Shown here: piece after piece, positions 6,075 through 7,612 of the stretch
Layout: each line of letters begins with the position of its first letter
Numbering within the stretch: the first letter of the stretch is position 1
Source: Gemmatimonadota bacterium
GTDB taxonomy: Bacteria; Gemmatimonadota; Gemmatimonadetes; Gemmatimonadales; GWC2-71-9
DNA length: 7,612 bases
Direction of reading: 5' to 3'
Assembly (NCBI GenBank): GCA_003222235.1
Contig: QHVD01000051.1
Coordinates: 1-7,612 of the forward strand
Made by a program: the position numbers and the translations under genes
Notes under the pieces: model-generated
What the model saw: the letters and a program-made list of their open reading frames with translations, nothing else
What the model was told of the DNA's origin: nothing
Databases searched by the model: none

Positions 6075-6104
6075 CCCATAGCACCAAGCTGAGCCGCCTG
6101 TCAA
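6075..6104 (-). promoter_or_regulatory. Sigma-70-like promoter for the FAD oxidoreductase
   Basis: On the minus strand TTGACA (6104-6099, perfect -35) is followed after 18 nt by TATGGG (6080-6075). TGC directly before it makes an extended -10. Immediately upstream, 6110-6131 is the most AT-rich patch of the window (AATAATTTAAACAAGTAA on the minus strand), fitting an UP element. The predicted start site is near 6068, giving a leader of about 110 nt. Confidence 0.45.
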
Positions 6105-6131
6105 GCGAGATTACTTGTTTAAATTATTAAG

Positions 6132-6701
6132 ATGAGCAGCCGGTCTGGGGAAGAACGCACACACCCATCCATCCCCCTCATCAGCGGGAAAAACACACGG
6201 ATGCACGATTCCTGAGAACCGTGCGATAGAATCCTCGGTACGGCTGGGCCCGCTGGCCGAGCGCGCTCACTACGGCGGCATCTTCCGTTCCTCCCTGAAC
6301 ACGGCCGGACGCGCGTGGATCGGCGTCCGGCGCTCTGCCCGTCGAGATGCTGCATACTCTGTGCCGCGCGGTGCGACCGCCGGAATCCGCAGCCGCCGAA
6401 AGGCGAGTCACCCCGGCGCATGAACGACCGTTCACTTGGATGGGACGAGGACGGAACCGGCGTTCACACGAGGCGTCCGCTCAGCCCGACGGGGAGTCTC
6501 GATCTACAGAGGCCTTCGCTTAGTCGTCGTCCCGGTCCCCCTGGCACTACTCCCCCGTGAGAGCTTCCCGTACGTGACCAGATGCCCCTCCGCCGGTGGA
6601 TAGGTTGCCCTGCGTAGCCTGGCGCTGGTATTTGCCAATTGCCCCACACGCTCCCAGTCGCGCACTTCTCAACCGGAAGGTCGGGGCCAAGGAAGGGACT
6701 C
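6132..6701. other. Gene-poor stretch with no supported gene
   Basis: Frames on both strands are open for 80-100 codons but are Arg/Ser/Pro-rich, overlap one another and lack RBSs, as expected for chance frames in GC-rich DNA. No tRNA, rRNA, RNase P or tmRNA signature was seen. A pairing near 6210-6245 (GAACCGTGCG against CGGTACGGCT) is loosely reminiscent of group II intron domain 5, but it lacks a GAAA-type tetraloop and no reverse transcriptase is present. The region may hold an unrecognised structured RNA or the remains of a mobile element. Confidence 0.4.
6304..6331. repeat. 9-bp perfect inverted repeat
   Basis: GCCGGACGC (6304-6312) and GCGTCCGGC (6323-6331) are exact complements separated by 10 nt. 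This would form a very stable hairpin in RNA of either strand. No T tract follows on either side. Confidence 0.7.
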
Positions 6702-6842
6702 ATGCCGCGACGAAGGAGTCTGCTCACGGTGATAGGCGTCATGGTTCAGCTACAGGTGCGCGAGGCGGTTCAGGGTCTGGTGTGGAGCGCGAGTCCGAGG
6801 AAGAAGGGCAAGAACCGGCCGCAGAAGGCGGCGCGGGCATAG
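6702..6842 (+). CDS. Possible small basic protein
   Basis: ATG 6702 follows AAGGAAGGGA (6689-6698), a good SD though close to the start. The 46-residue product has an N-terminal MPRRRSLLTVIGVMVQ with a short hydrophobic run, a middle QLQVREAVQGLVW and a Lys/Arg-rich C-terminus (SPRKKGKNRPQKAARA). It is the only frame in this gap with a fitting RBS and a sensible amphipathic composition. It could be a small membrane-associated or nucleic-acid-binding peptide; nothing identifies it. A longer frame from 6639 exists but has no RBS. Confidence 0.3.
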   Translation: MPRRRSLLTVIGVMVQLQVREAVQGLVWSASPRKKGKNRPQKAARA

Positions 6843-6860
6843 AGAGCCGGAGCGACCACC

Positions 6861-6925
6861 CGGTTTGAAGACACGCAAGCACCGTGGGTGAGTGAGGGCG
6901 GCCTACTAGTTTGAATACCCGCAAG
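6861..6925 (+). repeat. 17-nt direct repeat pair, 48-nt period
   Basis: GTTTGAAGACACGCAAG (6861-6877) and GTTTGAATACCCGCAAG (6909-6925) match at 15 of 17 positions. They are separated by 31 nt flanked by GGCGGC and, after the second, GCCGCC. Only two units are visible, so this is not a CRISPR array on present evidence. Confidence 0.65.
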
Positions 6926-6958
6926 GCGAGGACCGGCTAGGCAACTGCCGCCACGAGG

Positions 6959-7006
6959 TGGGCTTGCCCGTGTTAGGCAGAGCTCGGCATAAGCGCGGCA
7001 AGCCCA
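6959..7006. repeat. 48-nt symmetric dyad (imperfect palindrome)
   Basis: The arms TGGGCTTGCC (6959-6968) and GGCAAGCCCA (6997-7006) are perfectly complementary over 10 bp. Inside, in the same register, TTAGGC (6973-6978) opposes GCATAA (6987-6992) with one mismatch, and the centre is GAGCTC (6980-6985). Four-base unpaired blocks lie between outer and inner arms on both sides. A stem with an internal symmetrical loop results, usable as a protein-binding dyad or cruciform. Confidence 0.7.
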
Positions 7007-7101
7007 GTCCTACGCGACGTGGACGGCGAGGGCGTGGGGGTGGCGTTTAGGTCAGCGCGCGGGTGGCCACTACCACGACACGCAACCCGCACCGGGTCCT
7101 G

Positions 7102-7127
7102 GCCCGCACGCTTGTGGGCGGCCTTTT
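7102..7127 (+). terminator. Weak intrinsic-terminator-like hairpin
   Basis: GCCCGC (7102-7107) pairs with GTGGGC (7114-7119, one G-T pair) around ACGCTT. GGCC and TTTTGTT follow, about 50 nt before the next gene. The stem is short, but it is the only hairpin in the window followed by a T run. Confidence 0.3.
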
Positions 7128-7167
7128 GTTCTGCAAGGGTTAACATTCCACGGGGCCGCGTCGCCAC

Positions 7168-7174
7168 AGGAGGA
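7168..7174 (+). promoter_or_regulatory. Strong ribosome binding site fixing a GTG start
   Basis: AGGAGGA ends 3 nt before GTG 7178. Together with the signal peptide that follows, it decides the start of the right-end gene. Confidence 0.7.
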
Positions 7175-7177
7175 ACC

Positions 7178-7612
7178 GTGCCCCTCGCATTTCGCTGCCT
7201 TCGGCTAGTCGCTGCTCCTCTCGCCCTGTACTCGGCTCTGGCCCCGCCGTCGCTCGCTCTGACCTTCAGTTCGTCGTGCGATCGCTTCGAGATCGATGGC
7301 AACACCTTCGGTCCCGCCGACGGCACCCTCGACTTCGTCGATGAGTTCGACAGCGGCATGCTCGCGCCGAACTGGACGGTCCTTCTCGGCAGCGCGCAGG
7401 AGACGGGGAGCGACGTCATCGTGCACAGCCCAGGGGTCGACGTCCAGCTTGGTCCCACGCTCTTAGAGATCAGCACGATAGAGAACGCGGTGCACGGCAT
7501 CGAAAAGGGCGCCGGGAACTTCACCATGAGTTCCTACTGGTCGTCAGCGCTGCCGGGCACAGGCGACGAGTTCTTCATGGAGCTCTACTCGACCAGCCCG
7601 ATCATCGAGGCG
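7178..7612 (+). CDS. Secreted jelly-roll-like protein, paralogue of left-end gene (3' partial)
   Basis: The first 145 codons are present, open to the last base. A signal peptide covers residues 1-27 (basic RCLRL, hydrophobic VAAPLALYSALA, cleavage near PPSLA). A cysteine (C34) and a DG-rich stretch follow. Then DEFDSGMLAPNW (55-66) and the following beta-like pattern resemble the opening of concanavalin-A-like/LamG-type domains (D-x-F-(D/N)-x2-x-L-x-P-x-W). From residue 118 the product matches the left-end gene for all 27 residues available (SYWSSALPGTGDE..., two substitutions). The remaining domain, Pro linker and NAPAP..C part are therefore expected beyond the window, giving about 440 residues in total. 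Its location is extracytoplasmic. The leader contains a weak terminator-like hairpin and the repeat-rich region upstream. Confidence 0.75.
   Translation, partial: MPLAFRCLRLVAAPLALYSALAPPSLALTFSSSCDRFEIDGNTFGPADGTLDFVDEFDSGMLAPNWTVLLGSAQETGSDVIVHSPGVDVQLGPTLLEISTIENAVHGIEKGAGNFTMSSYWSSALPGTGDEFFMELYSTSPIIEA

Noticed and set aside
6200..6250. Group II intron domain 5
   Set aside because: The arm pairing is imperfect, the length is short, there is no GAAA-type tetraloop, and no reverse transcriptase frame is nearby.
6861..6925. CRISPR-like direct repeats
   Set aside because: Only two imperfect 17-nt units, no third unit at the next 48-nt step and no cas gene.
6959..7006. Integron attC site
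   Set aside because: A two-tier dyad and TTAGGC are present, but no RYYYAAC/GTTRRRY pair occupies the outer positions and no integrase is seen.

Overview
The window is GC-rich DNA with short intergenic gaps, good AGGAGG-type ribosome binding sites and several GTG starts. It carries many small secreted or membrane proteins, so it is bacterial chromosome (or a contig of one), not an obvious phage or plasmid: no replication, structural-phage, transposase, integrase or CRISPR gene is visible. The secreted proteins at both ends, with a jelly-roll-like N-terminal part, a proline linker and a C-terminal part ending in an 'NAPAP..C' motif, remind me of paralogous families in environmental deltaproteobacterial or Binatia-like genomes. 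That assignment is inference from memory.

Left part (1-1117): the C-terminal 320 residues of a secreted two-domain protein run into the window. Directly behind its stop lies the 5' stub of a second secreted protein on the minus strand, with a strong RBS and a signal peptide, which appears truncated by a rearrangement.

Left-centre (1136-3108): a run of plus-strand small genes. There is a degenerate copy of a short gene family (copy 1), a 61-residue membrane protein overlapping by GTGA with a frameshifted copy 2, a 189-residue exported cysteine-rich protein built of two homologous halves, and a 62-residue lipoprotein. A possible TTG-started membrane ORF overlaps the lipoprotein gene.

Centre (3109-6104): a GFA-family (CENP-V/GFA fold) zinc protein, a third broken copy of the small family, then two minus-strand genes: a small heat-shock protein (Hsp20) and, upstream of it, a FAD-dependent monooxygenase-like oxidoreductase. 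The latter is preceded by the best sigma-70 promoter in the window, with an AT-rich UP-like block.

Right part (6105-7612): about 1.1 kb with no convincing large gene but rich in dyads and short repeats: a 9-bp perfect hairpin, a 17-nt direct repeat pair 48 nt apart and a 48-nt symmetric dyad. It is followed by the 5' end (signal peptide plus start of the jelly-roll-like part) of a second protein of the same family as the left-end gene. The first and last 82 bases of the window align with 5 mismatches, so the window spans exactly one unit between two homologous gene positions. They are either tandem paralogues or, less likely, a circular or tandemly amplified unit.

No operon joins all of these genes. 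The recognisable enzymes (GFA protein, Hsp20, FAD oxidoreductase) are ordinary. The unusual content is the family of small decaying genes, the duplicated Cys-rich protein and the repeat-rich right flank.
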